The notes under the pieces are model-generated. The model had not been told where the DNA came from. It was given only the letters and a program-made list of their open reading frames with translations, and did not search any database. This document shows, one piece after another, positions 35,578-42,804 of a DNA stretch of 64,000 nt. This DNA is from Paenibacillus phytohabitans (GTDB taxonomy: Bacteria > Bacillota > Bacilli > Paenibacillales > Paenibacillaceae): positions 124,001-188,000 of the forward strand of contig NZ_WHOB01000094.1 in the NCBI RefSeq assembly GCF_013141775.1, in the 5' to 3' direction. Both the position numbers and the translations under genes were made by a program. Within the stretch, counting starts at the first letter, position 1, and each line of letters starts with the position of its first letter.

Positions 35578-36888
35578 TTACTTATCTTCTTCACATAGTG
35601 CCAAAAGTACTTGCTCAGTCAATCCCTTCAAAAAACTACATTCTTCTTCAGGAGATTTGAATATATCTCCGGTACCAAAATGATTGATTCCCATACATCC
35701 GTTGCACATCGTGTTGTTAAAACAATCTTTACACTGCTCATTCTTCAGCTTATCGAATCGGCGGAACGGATTTGCCGGAGACTCCAGCTCACTCCAGAAT
35801 TCTTCATCTACAGAATTCACATTCCCGAGCCTATGCTCCCAAACATCCGTAAGCATGAAGCAAGGATAGATATCCCCACTTGAAGAAACCGAATAAATGG
35901 ATGTACCAGCATTACATATATGCCTGTCCATTCTTTTTGTTCTCAGATTGTCTATTATTCTATTAACAAGCATGTAGCCGTCTTCTTTATTTCTTATCAC
36001 TTCCGGGATGGCTTTAAGGAAAGAATCCCTATTCTTCAGCTTGTATGCCGCTCCTTCCTCTGCGCTGACCGGGCTTACATGTACATCCGTAATTCCAAAC
36101 CTTGTACCAAGATAGTTCACAACTTCTCTGACCTCAATGTCCTGCTCAACGTGAAGCTGTGTAAAGGTTACTTCTGCACTTTGGGGCTGTCCGGTCCGGG
36201 CGCGCAGCTTTTGAATGTTATCTTCCAGAATATCCGCCACACCGGCACCTGTATTCGCCAGCCGGGTCTGATTTGTAACGCTGCGGGGACCGTCTATACT
36301 TACGGTAAGCTTTATATCATATCTGTTTACTAAATCAATAAACTTTTCACTGGAGCACATCCCATTAGTAGTCAGGCAAAGAACTGGTTTATAATCGATT
36401 TCTTTATTTTGCAGCTTCTGTTCAATATATGCTCCAACATATGCTATAGCATTAAGATTCAGAGTCGGTTCACCACCGAATAGTTGAATCACACCAATAT
36501 TATTGTACCTGTTAAAAAATATGCTAAGTGCCTGTTCCAGCACCTCCCTTTGCATAACTCCCTTATCCGATTGATACGTTCCACCATTGGCATAACAGTA
36601 CACACAATTTAAATTACACTCATTAGTAATATTCAACACTAATTTGTAAAGGCCCTTCGGACCTGCTTGAAGCTCTGTCAGACTGCTGGTGGTATCGTTT
36701 ACAATTTGGTGAAGATCGTAGTAATCCTCTTCCCCTATGTTGTACTTTTCTATAATTTCACTTTTGTTCATCTCTTCATGAATATCACAAATGATATTTT
36801 TAGTCAGATCATCTATTTTGAAAAATTTATATGAATTCGGAAAGTACAATACATTGGTATTGGCCCCCTCAATAATATGCGCCTTCAT
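35578..36888 (-). CDS. Radical SAM/SPASM peptide maturase
   Basis: A 436-residue enzyme. Residues about 1-75 form a PqqD-like precursor-recognition domain (FKIDDLTKNIICDIHEEM). The radical SAM core follows with ITNECNLNCVYCYANGG (CxxxCxxC, about residues 92-99) and VIQLFGGEPTLN. The C-terminal SPASM region has Cys in CNAGTS, PCFMLTD, CKDCFNNTMCNGCMG and ECSF, giving room for two auxiliary [4Fe-4S] clusters. Such enzymes install thioether, C-C or other cross-links in ribosomal peptides. ATG at 36888 has GGAGG five bases upstream, better than the ATG four codons earlier. The precursor gene lies 78 bases upstream, across a hairpin. The exact chemistry cannot be read from sequence. Confidence 0.87.
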   Translation of the reverse strand: MKAHIIEGANTNVLYFPNSYKFFKIDDLTKNIICDIHEEMNKSEIIEKYNIGEEDYYDLHQIVNDTTSSLTELQAGPKGLYKLVLNITNECNLNCVYCYANGGTYQSDKGVMQREVLEQALSIFFNRYNNIGVIQLFGGEPTLNLNAIAYVGAYIEQKLQNKEIDYKPVLCLTTNGMCSSEKFIDLVNRYDIKLTVSIDGPRSVTNQTRLANTGAGVADILEDNIQKLRARTGQPQSAEVTFTQLHVEQDIEVREVVNYLGTRFGITDVHVSPVSAEEGAAYKLKNRDSFLKAIPEVIRNKEDGYMLVNRIIDNLRTKRMDRHICNAGTSIYSVSSSGDIYPCFMLTDVWEHRLGNVNSVDEEFWSELESPANPFRRFDKLKNEQCKDCFNNTMCNGCMGINHFGTGDIFKSPEEECSFLKGLTEQVLLALCEEDK

Positions 36889-36907
36889 ATTCTCCTCCAT
36901 TTCTCAT

Positions 36908-36944
36908 TTTCAGAACGCCTGCTCCTGTGAGTAAGCGTTCTGAA
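36908..36944 (-). terminator. Hairpin between precursor and radical SAM genes
   Basis: TTTCAGAACGC (36908-36918) and GCGTTCTGAAA (36934-36944) form an 11-bp stem with a 15-base loop. It follows the precursor stop codon. With no real U-run it probably acts as a partial terminator or 3' stabiliser, giving more precursor than maturase mRNA. Confidence 0.6.
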
Positions 36945-36966
36945 ATGAATTGCAGAATCTCAAGTA

Positions 36967-37113
36967 TTAATGGCAGTAAGCGCCAAACCAGCCGTTAGGA
37001 CATCCAAAACCAAAGCTAGGAGTCATTGCTTCCTCCATAACTTCACAAGCATCCAGCTGCACTTCTTTCAAAACGATTTTGTTGACTTCTTTTACTGCTG
37101 TTTTGTTTTGCAT
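36967..37113 (-). CDS. RiPP precursor peptide, 48 residues
   Basis: The short gene encodes a charged leader (MQNKTAVKEVNKIVLKEVQL) and a distinct C-terminal segment TPSFGFGCPNGWFGAYCH. Cys are at 23, 38 and 47; the tail is rich in Gly, Phe, Trp and Tyr. That layout, with a radical SAM/SPASM enzyme directly downstream, identifies it as a modified peptide precursor. The last ten residues resemble the C-terminal part of an EGF-like motif, probably by chance. The ATG at 37113 has GAAGGGAG about ten bases upstream; an ATG eight codons earlier has no ribosome site. I do not recognise a described RiPP family in the core, though the gene order matches epipeptide loci. Confidence 0.75.
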   Translation of the reverse strand: MQNKTAVKEVNKIVLKEVQLDACEVMEEAMTPSFGFGCPNGWFGAYCH

Positions 37114-37144
37114 TCTCGTTTTCTCCCTTCTGTTCATTGTTTTA

Positions 37145-37170
37145 TATAATAGGATAAATATCCTGTTATA
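37145..37170. promoter_or_regulatory. Palindrome in the RiPP precursor promoter region
   Basis: TATAATAGGATA (37145-37156) and TATCCTGTTATA (37159-37170) are inverted repeats with one mismatch, 32-57 bases before the precursor ATG. It may be an operator for one of the island regulators or overlap the -10 region. Confidence 0.4.
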
Positions 37171-37570
37171 TCTTTGTTTACAAATTAATCCGAACCATTG
37201 GATAGAAAAGTTTACTTTTCGTTTGACAGGATTCCTCAAAATAAACAACAATATCTCTCATTAATACTTTATTATGTAATATTTATACTTTTTCTCTTGC
37301 TAAAGATCAATCCTTTGGGCATAGAACACATTTTTTTCAACATAAGATCAATATTTTCCAGTCCGATAGCCAAAGAAATATTGATCGGAATAGCATTTGT
37401 ATCTGCCGATATACTCGTCCGGAGATCCCGTTAGAACACCTCCTGCGAATTTGACCTGTTCTCAGAAACGGCGTAGACTTTCAAAGGTAAAGATGAATTG
37501 AAGGAGCAGAATCCCGGCAAGCGGTTTTATCGAAGATCTTTAGATACAAACATATAAAGGGAGGCTGATT
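37171..37570. other. AT-rich intergenic region upstream of mqnB
   Basis: About 400 bases between the precursor promoter and mqnB. AAGATCAAT appears twice (near 37302 and 37346). No gene-like open frame with a ribosome binding site is seen. Composition changes abruptly from AT-rich to very GC-rich at about 37.57 kb. Confidence 0.5.
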
Positions 37571-38278
37571 ATGGAAGCGAAGGTTGAGTTGAATTCGCAG
37601 ACCGCCGCGGACCTTGTTGCAGCGCAAGAAGCACGCGCGCCGCGCGTGCTGATCGTGACCGCTGTCGCAGCCGAGCGGGATGCCGTCCTGCGCGGCCTGC
37701 AGGGCAGCCGCAGGTTCCATGTCATCGCAGCGGGCGCCGGCACCGCTGCGGCTGCGGCGGGCACCGCCGCCGCTCTGGCAGCCGGCTCCTACGGCTGCGT
37801 CATCAGCGCCGGGATCGGCGGCGGCTTCCCCGGCCGTGCACCCGTAGGCTCGCTGGTCGTCGCCAGCGAGATGCTTGACGCGGCCCTCGGCGCAGAGACG
37901 CCGGAGGGCTTCCGCAGCGCTGCCGAGCTCGGCTTCGGCAGCGTGTCCGTGCCTGCGCCGGGCGGCACGGTCCAGGCCCTTGCGGCCGCGCTAGCAGCGG
38001 CCGGGCTTGCGGTAAGCACGGGCACCGTGCTTACCGTATCGACCGCGACCGGCACCGCCGGGACGGCCGCGGAGCTTGCCGCGCGCCATCCGCAGGCGGC
38101 GGCGGAAGCGATGGAAGGCCACGGGGTCGCCGTGGCCGCACAGGCTCTGGGGATCGCAGCGCTGGAGCTGCGCGCGATCTCGAACCCGGTCGGCCCGCGC
38201 GACCGGGCCGCGTGGAAGATCAAAGAAGCCCTGGACGCCCTCACAGCGGCAGCGGCTATTCTACTGGAGGTGCTGTAA
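37571..38278 (+). CDS. mqnB: Futalosine hydrolase MqnB
   Basis: A 235-residue nucleoside phosphorylase-fold enzyme that releases hypoxanthine from futalosine in the alternative (futalosine) menaquinone pathway. Visible features are RVLIVTAVAAERDAVLRGL, CVISAGIGGGFPGRAPVGSLVVAS, EAMEGHGVAVAAQALGIAALELRAISNPVGPRDR and the catalytic Glu/Asp region near the C-terminus. The first 25 residues are an unusual extension. Codon use is extremely GC-rich with long Ala runs, in sharp contrast to the AT-rich island just upstream. GGGAGG before the ATG at 37571 supports the start. The stop overlaps the mqnD start (TAATG). Confidence 0.9.
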   Translation: MEAKVELNSQTAADLVAAQEARAPRVLIVTAVAAERDAVLRGLQGSRRFHVIAAGAGTAAAAAGTAAALAAGSYGCVISAGIGGGFPGRAPVGSLVVASEMLDAALGAETPEGFRSAAELGFGSVSVPAPGGTVQALAAALAAAGLAVSTGTVLTVSTATGTAGTAAELAARHPQAAAEAMEGHGVAVAAQALGIAALELRAISNPVGPRDRAAWKIKEALDALTAAAAILLEVL

Positions 38279-39129
38279 TGACAACCAAACTTCATATTGC
38301 CTTTTCCCCTTGCCCCAATGATACCTTCGTATTTCATGCCTGGGCGCACGGGCTGGTACCGGATGCACCCAAGCTGGAGGTAACCTTTGCCGATATCGAT
38401 ATCACCAACGGACTCGCGGCAGACGGCGCCGGTCCGGAAGTGCTTAAGATCTCCTACGCCGCGCTTCCCTGGGTGCTGGATAAGTACAAGCTTCTGCCTT
38501 GCGGCGGTGCGCTTGGACGGGGCTGCGGCCCACTCGTACTGACTCGCAAAGGTGCAGGTGCCATCAAACATCCGCGTCAGCTATCCGGCCGCAGAATAGC
38601 CGTGCCAAGCGAGCGCTCCACCGCCTACCTGCTCTTCCGGCTATGGGCTGCGCAGCAGGTGCCGGACGGCCCGGCCGAGATCGTCGTCATGCCCTTCGAT
38701 GAAATCATGCCTGCTGTACAGAATGGCACGATTGATGCCGGGCTGGTCATTCATGAAGCCCGCTTCACCTACCCGTCCTATAATCTTAACCTGCTGACTG
38801 ACCTCGGCAGCTGGTGGGAAAGCGACACCGGCCTGCCTATTCCGCTCGGCGCGATCATCGCCCGCCGGGATCTGGACCACGAGTCCATTACCGGCTGGAT
38901 CCGCAGCTCTTTGCAGTATGCCTGGGATCATCCCCTGGACTGCCAGGAATATGTCCTGAGCCACGCCCAGGAGCTCTCCCCGGAAGTAGCCAAATCTCAT
39001 ATTGATCTTTACGTCAACGAGTTCACGATGAACCTGGGCGAGGACGGCTACGCGGCAATCTCTGCCCTGCTGACCCGCGCCGCTGCTGAGGGTCTTGTGC
39101 CTGCCATTGATCCGGAACTGCTGCGCTAG
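38278..39129 (+). CDS. mqnD: 1,4-dihydroxy-6-naphthoate synthase MqnD
   Basis: A 283-residue protein of the periplasmic-binding-protein-like fold that acts in the cytoplasm. It converts cyclic dehypoxanthine futalosine to 1,4-dihydroxy-6-naphthoate in menaquinone synthesis. Diagnostic motifs are the opening IAFSPCPNDTFVFHAWAHG, DITNGLAADG, LGRGCGPLVL and VIHEARFTYP. The ATG at 38278 overlaps the mqnB stop, so the two enzymes are cotranslated. The rest of the mqn pathway is not in this window. Confidence 0.92.
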   Translation: MTTKLHIAFSPCPNDTFVFHAWAHGLVPDAPKLEVTFADIDITNGLAADGAGPEVLKISYAALPWVLDKYKLLPCGGALGRGCGPLVLTRKGAGAIKHPRQLSGRRIAVPSERSTAYLLFRLWAAQQVPDGPAEIVVMPFDEIMPAVQNGTIDAGLVIHEARFTYPSYNLNLLTDLGSWWESDTGLPIPLGAIIARRDLDHESITGWIRSSLQYAWDHPLDCQEYVLSHAQELSPEVAKSHIDLYVNEFTMNLGEDGYAAISALLTRAAAEGLVPAIDPELLR

Positions 39130-39182
39130 CTTGGACTAATTAGATTAAGGAACAAACAAAACTCATATGGAGGCTGATTCCT

Positions 39183-40007
39183 ATGATTCCTGCAGGCAAC
39201 AGCAAGCCTAATATTGACCGCTTCTTGGGATATCAGGACAAATACGACCGTTACCGGCCTGAAGCGCCGCCGCTGGTTATTGAGCTGTTGAGTAATTACC
39301 TGGGCCGCCGTCCGTCCGCGGTGGCTGATATAGGCTGCGGCACCGGTCTGTCCACCTTCCTGTGGAAAGACGCCGCCGACTCCGTAACCGGAGTGGAGCC
39401 TAACCCGGATATGCTGGGCAAAGCGCAGGAGAAGCTGGACCGCCTGCACAGCGGGACTGAATCCGTATCTTTTATCCAAGGCTACTCCAATCAGCTTCCC
39501 TTCGCCTCAGAGAGCGTCGATATCATCACCTGCTCGCAGTCATTCCACTGGATGGACCCGGCCAGCACACTTCAGGAAATCTCCCGCTGCCTGAGTCCCG
39601 GCGGAGTGTTCGCTGCCTATGACTGCGATTGGCCTCTGGTACTGAACCCTGCTATTGAAGCCCGTTACAATGGGCTGATCGCCACTTCGGATGACCTGCT
39701 CGCCGGGCTTCAGCCCGATGCCGAACAGGCCCGTAAATGGGACAAGGAAGGACATCTCGGCCGGATCAAAGCCAGCGGATGTTTCACTTACGCGCGAGAA
39801 ATCGTTTTTCACAACACAGAAGCCTGCGATGCAGAGCGCTATATCGGCCTTGCCCTCAGCCAAGGCGGAATGCAATCGGTTCTGAAGCTTAGCCCGGCCT
39901 CACTTGAGCAAGATATTGCCGAGTTCTCGGCAGAGGTTAAGAACTACTTCCGAGGCCGGACATTGCAGGTGCTGATTAGCTACCGGATGCGGATCGGCGT
40001 GAAATAG
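39183..40007 (+). CDS. Class I SAM-dependent methyltransferase
   Basis: A 274-residue methyltransferase with motif I VADIGCGTGLSTFLW (about residues 50-64), acidic motif in VTGVEPNPDM, and post-motifs VDIITCSQSFHWMDP and LSPGGVFAAYDCDWP. These place it among UbiE/Methyltransf_11-type enzymes, but the acceptor is unknown. It lies 53 bases after mqnD; a role as the final menaquinone methyltransferase is possible, yet the length and motifs fit generic small-molecule methyltransferases better. GGAGG precedes the ATG at 39183. Confidence 0.82.
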   Translation: MIPAGNSKPNIDRFLGYQDKYDRYRPEAPPLVIELLSNYLGRRPSAVADIGCGTGLSTFLWKDAADSVTGVEPNPDMLGKAQEKLDRLHSGTESVSFIQGYSNQLPFASESVDIITCSQSFHWMDPASTLQEISRCLSPGGVFAAYDCDWPLVLNPAIEARYNGLIATSDDLLAGLQPDAEQARKWDKEGHLGRIKASGCFTYAREIVFHNTEACDAERYIGLALSQGGMQSVLKLSPASLEQDIAEFSAEVKNYFRGRTLQVLISYRMRIGVK

Positions 40008-40075
40008 AAACTTTTCCTGCTATATTCTAGTCAGAATCAAGCTTGTAAACTATACTTAATAACAGCGAGACGAAG

Positions 40076-40120
40076 AACGTCCCGGTTTTCCCCAATTGGG
40101 GGAGCCGGGGCGTTTTCTAT
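40076..40120 (+). terminator. Terminator after the methyltransferase gene
   Basis: AACGTCCCGG, CCCC-AATT-GGGG and CCGGGGCGTT form a long nested hairpin followed by TTCTATTTT. It separates the mqn/methyltransferase unit from the next gene, which starts only 23 bases beyond it. Confidence 0.75.
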
Positions 40121-40142
40121 TTTCACGGGAGGTTGGAGCGTA

Positions 40143-40817
40143 ATGATATTTGAAGAAGCACATCTGCAGTTTATCAACGGACATCTGGGCAGCAGGCCTG
40201 AGGGAGAACGGCGGGCACGATTGGATCGGGGGCACCGGCATGCCGAGGTTCTGTTCCTGAGGAACATCTGGTGGCCTCTGCGGGGCCACTTTGGCGGACT
40301 TCATCCGGAGTATGAAGTCATGGACTGGCGGGGAAGATCTTATTTTGCAGATTTCGCCTGGTTACCGGGATACGTGAAGCTGCTCATCGAGATCAAAGGC
40401 TATGCCTCACATGTACGCGATATGGACCGGACTAAATACTGCGGCGAACTTAACCGGGAAACGTTCCTGTACGCCATGGGCTATCATGTGATTTCATTCG
40501 CGTACGATGATGTTGAGCAGCGCCCTGAGCTTTGTATGACCCTACTGCGGCTCGTACTGGGCAGATATCAGCCTGCCGAGGCACCTGTGTCACGTGTACA
40601 GCTAATGGAGCAGGAGGTAATCCGGCTGATTATCCAGCTGGCCCGGCCCATCCGCCCGCAGGATGTGAAGGAACATTTCTCTGTCGATTACAGAACCGCA
40701 GTCCGGACGTTACACAATCTGGCTGACAAAGGCTGGCTCCTTCCCGTCCCCACCAGTAATCAGGAACGGACCGCACGGTATGAGCTGAAACGCAGTGTGC
40801 TTGAATATTTTAATTAG
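40143..40817 (+). CDS. Putative nuclease-fold protein with C-terminal winged helix
   Basis: A 224-residue cytoplasmic protein of unknown function. Residues 25-130 resemble a PD-(D/E)XK or Vsr-like endonuclease core: an acidic residue in YEVMDW, Asp in YFADFAWLPG and the EIK triad in LLIEIKGYASH, then NRETFLYAMGYHVISFAYDD, the helix-strand pattern of DUF559/Vsr proteins. Residues about 150-220 look like a winged helix (PIRPQDVKEHFSVDYRTAVRTLHNLADKGWL). GGAGG lies 9-10 bases before the ATG at 40143. It stands alone after a terminator. It could be a DNA repair or defence nuclease; the active-site reading is from motifs only. Confidence 0.6.
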   Translation: MIFEEAHLQFINGHLGSRPEGERRARLDRGHRHAEVLFLRNIWWPLRGHFGGLHPEYEVMDWRGRSYFADFAWLPGYVKLLIEIKGYASHVRDMDRTKYCGELNRETFLYAMGYHVISFAYDDVEQRPELCMTLLRLVLGRYQPAEAPVSRVQLMEQEVIRLIIQLARPIRPQDVKEHFSVDYRTAVRTLHNLADKGWLLPVPTSNQERTARYELKRSVLEYFN

Positions 40818-41385
40818 TCTCATAAGGAGCAATCTACTTACGGTTCCGCAGCAGACCAAATTTAATGTAACGGCTGCGGGCAGCGGACCAGCATTAATGC
40901 GATCCGTTGCGAGGCCGTAGACTGACGTAGATGAACATTGCAACATCAAGTGGATCACCACTATACTTGTCCGCTCGACGTTTGCCCAGTAACATGTATC
41001 CGAAAAGTACGCTGAGCTTTAACCAGAACCGCCAGCAACGTTCAGGTGGATCGTTGAACCCGCTGCTGGCTGTAGGCTATAGTGCCGCGAATCAACTGCT
41101 GTAACAGTAAGTGGAAAATGGTATCTTAATTTATCGATTTCGTAGGATCGTGGGCAAGCAAGTGGAAAAACAGCAACTAATTGGGGTGATTTCAGCTACT
41201 TGGGGTGAAATGTAATCATTTAAGTGCTGTTTATCCAACTGCTGCATTCGCAGGGTTCATTCGTTCACCAGTAAGTGTAGAAAATCCAACTAATACTGCC
41301 TATTTACTTAGTAGCCAGTGAGGGAGCGATGCAATTTCTCCAACAAGTCATGTCCCTCACCTGTGCTCTGACCCTAACCTTCAGC
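40818..41385. other. Intergenic region with a dispersed repeat family
   Basis: No credible gene. Between about 41.10 and 41.32 kb the motif AAGTGGAAAA occurs twice, and AAGTGTAGAAAATCCAACTAAT and CAACTAATT are related to it, suggesting copies of a short dispersed repeat. The segment 40.85-41.10 kb shows nothing recognisable. Confidence 0.5.
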
Positions 41386-41389
41386 TTCG

Positions 41390-41675
41390 CCCTTCTAGGC
41401 AACCCCTCTGACCCTCGACTTTCAGCTTCATCCTTCTCCCCTTCCTCTAGCCTCAGCCCTCCAGCTAACTCTTTCACTTCAATCCCTCTAGCCTTATCCC
41501 TCCAGCTTCCCTCTTCTCTTCCTCAAGCCCTAGCCCCCAGCTTCACCCCTCTAGCCTTAGCCTTCCAGCTTCCCCCTTCTAGCCCAATCCCTCTAACCTT
41601 ATCCCTCCAGCTTCCCCTTCTCTCCCTCCTTCTCACCTCCCCCTCCAGCCCCATCCTTCTAGCCCCTCCCTCCAG
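41390..41675. repeat. Polypyrimidine degenerate tandem repeat downstream of potD
   Basis: About 285 bases of almost pure C/T on the plus strand, with irregular copies of units such as CCCTCTAGCCTTATCCCTCC and CAGCTTCCCCTT. It starts just beyond the potD terminator. The open frame through it encodes only Leu/Pro/Ser repeats and is not believed to be a gene. Confidence 0.8.
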
Positions 41676-41712
41676 CAAAAAAACACCCGCATGCGAAACC
41701 TCCGCATGCGGG
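41676..41712 (-). terminator. Rho-independent terminator of the pot operon
   Basis: CCCGCATGCG (41686-41695) and CGCATGCGGG (41703-41712) form a perfect 10-bp stem with a 7-base loop. On the minus strand it is followed by GTGTTTTTTT. Confidence 0.9.
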
Positions 41713-41730
41713 CACTCAATGACCGGCAAC

Positions 41731-42804
41731 CTACTTCTTATTCATCTTAAACTTCAGGAACAGCTCGTTATAATGGGCAAGCATCCGCTTGCCGAGGTTA
41801 TCGTAGACCTCCAGCCGGTCTGTGATCTCGGCGGGCGGGTAGAAGCGTTCGTCGCCGGAGATGTCCTCTGGCAGCAGCTCCAGGGCAGGAACGTTCGGCG
41901 TGGAGTAGCCGACATATTCCGTATTCTGCGCCGCCACATCCGGGCGGAGCATGAAGTTGATGAACTTATGTGCCCCTTCGATATTGGCTGCTCCGCGCGG
42001 AATGACCATGTTGTCGAACCAGATGTTCGAGCCTTCCTCCGGCACCACGTAATCCAGCTTGTCGTTCTCATCCATAATCTCCGAAGCATCACCGGACCAG
42101 ACGATTCCGACAGCCGCCTCTTCGTTCGCCAGCAGCATCTTGATCTCGTCGCCGACGATCGCCTTCACATTCGGCGACAGCCGGTTCAGCTTGGTCAGCG
42201 CTTCCTGCAGATGCTCTTCATTCCTGTCATTGACGGAATAGTGCAGACTGTTCAGCGCCATGCCCATCACCTCGCGTGCTCCATCGACCAGGAAGATATT
42301 ATTGTCCAGCCGCTTATCCCACAACGAATCCCAACTACTGAAATCGATGCCCTCCGTCATCTCGGGGTTGTAGATAATACCTACCGTCCCCCAGAAATAA
42401 GGCACCGAATACAGGTTGCCGGGATCAAAGGACAGATCCATGAATTTGGAACCGATATTGGCCAGATTCGGAAGCTTACTGTGATCCAGCGGCAGCAGCA
42501 GCTTCTCTTCCCGCATCTTAGCAATGGCATAGTCGGAAGGGACCACGACATCGAAGACCGTACCGCCCTGCTCAACCTTGGTCAGCATCGCCTCATTGGA
42601 GTCAAAGGTCTGGTAGATCACTGTAATGCCCGTTTCCTCCTGGAACTGCTCCAGCAGCTCGGGATCGATGTAATCGCCCCAGTTGTAGATCGTCAGCGTA
42701 TTGCCGCCGGAATAGCCTTCGGCCGAGTTCAGCCTGGAGGCCAGGAACATCAGCCCGAATGCTACGATCAGAATCGCCAGAAACGTATTTACGAGCTGTT
42801 TCAT
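41731..42804 (-). CDS. potD: Spermidine/putrescine-binding protein PotD
   Basis: A 357-residue polyamine-binding protein with the family segments LTIYNWGDYIDPELLEQFQEETGI, VVVPSDYAIAKMREEKLLLPLDHSKLPN, VPYFWGTVGIIYNPE and NIWFDNMVIPRGAANIEGAHKFINF. It delivers spermidine or putrescine to PotBC. Unusually the N-terminal hydrophobic segment (about residues 5-22) contains no Cys, so there is no lipobox; the protein is presumably kept by an uncleaved anchor or released. The ATG at 42804 overlaps the potC stop by four bases. A strong terminator follows. Confidence 0.9.
   Translation of the reverse strand: MKQLVNTFLAILIVAFGLMFLASRLNSAEGYSGGNTLTIYNWGDYIDPELLEQFQEETGITVIYQTFDSNEAMLTKVEQGGTVFDVVVPSDYAIAKMREEKLLLPLDHSKLPNLANIGSKFMDLSFDPGNLYSVPYFWGTVGIIYNPEMTEGIDFSSWDSLWDKRLDNNIFLVDGAREVMGMALNSLHYSVNDRNEEHLQEALTKLNRLSPNVKAIVGDEIKMLLANEEAAVGIVWSGDASEIMDENDKLDYVVPEEGSNIWFDNMVIPRGAANIEGAHKFINFMLRPDVAAQNTEYVGYSTPNVPALELLPEDISGDERFYPPAEITDRLEVYDNLGKRMLAHYNELFLKFKMNKK

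Noticed and set aside
29343..37113. Lantibiotic (lanthipeptide) locus
   Set aside because: LanFEG-like ABC genes and regulators are present, but there is no LanB, LanC or LanM, and the maturase is a radical SAM enzyme.
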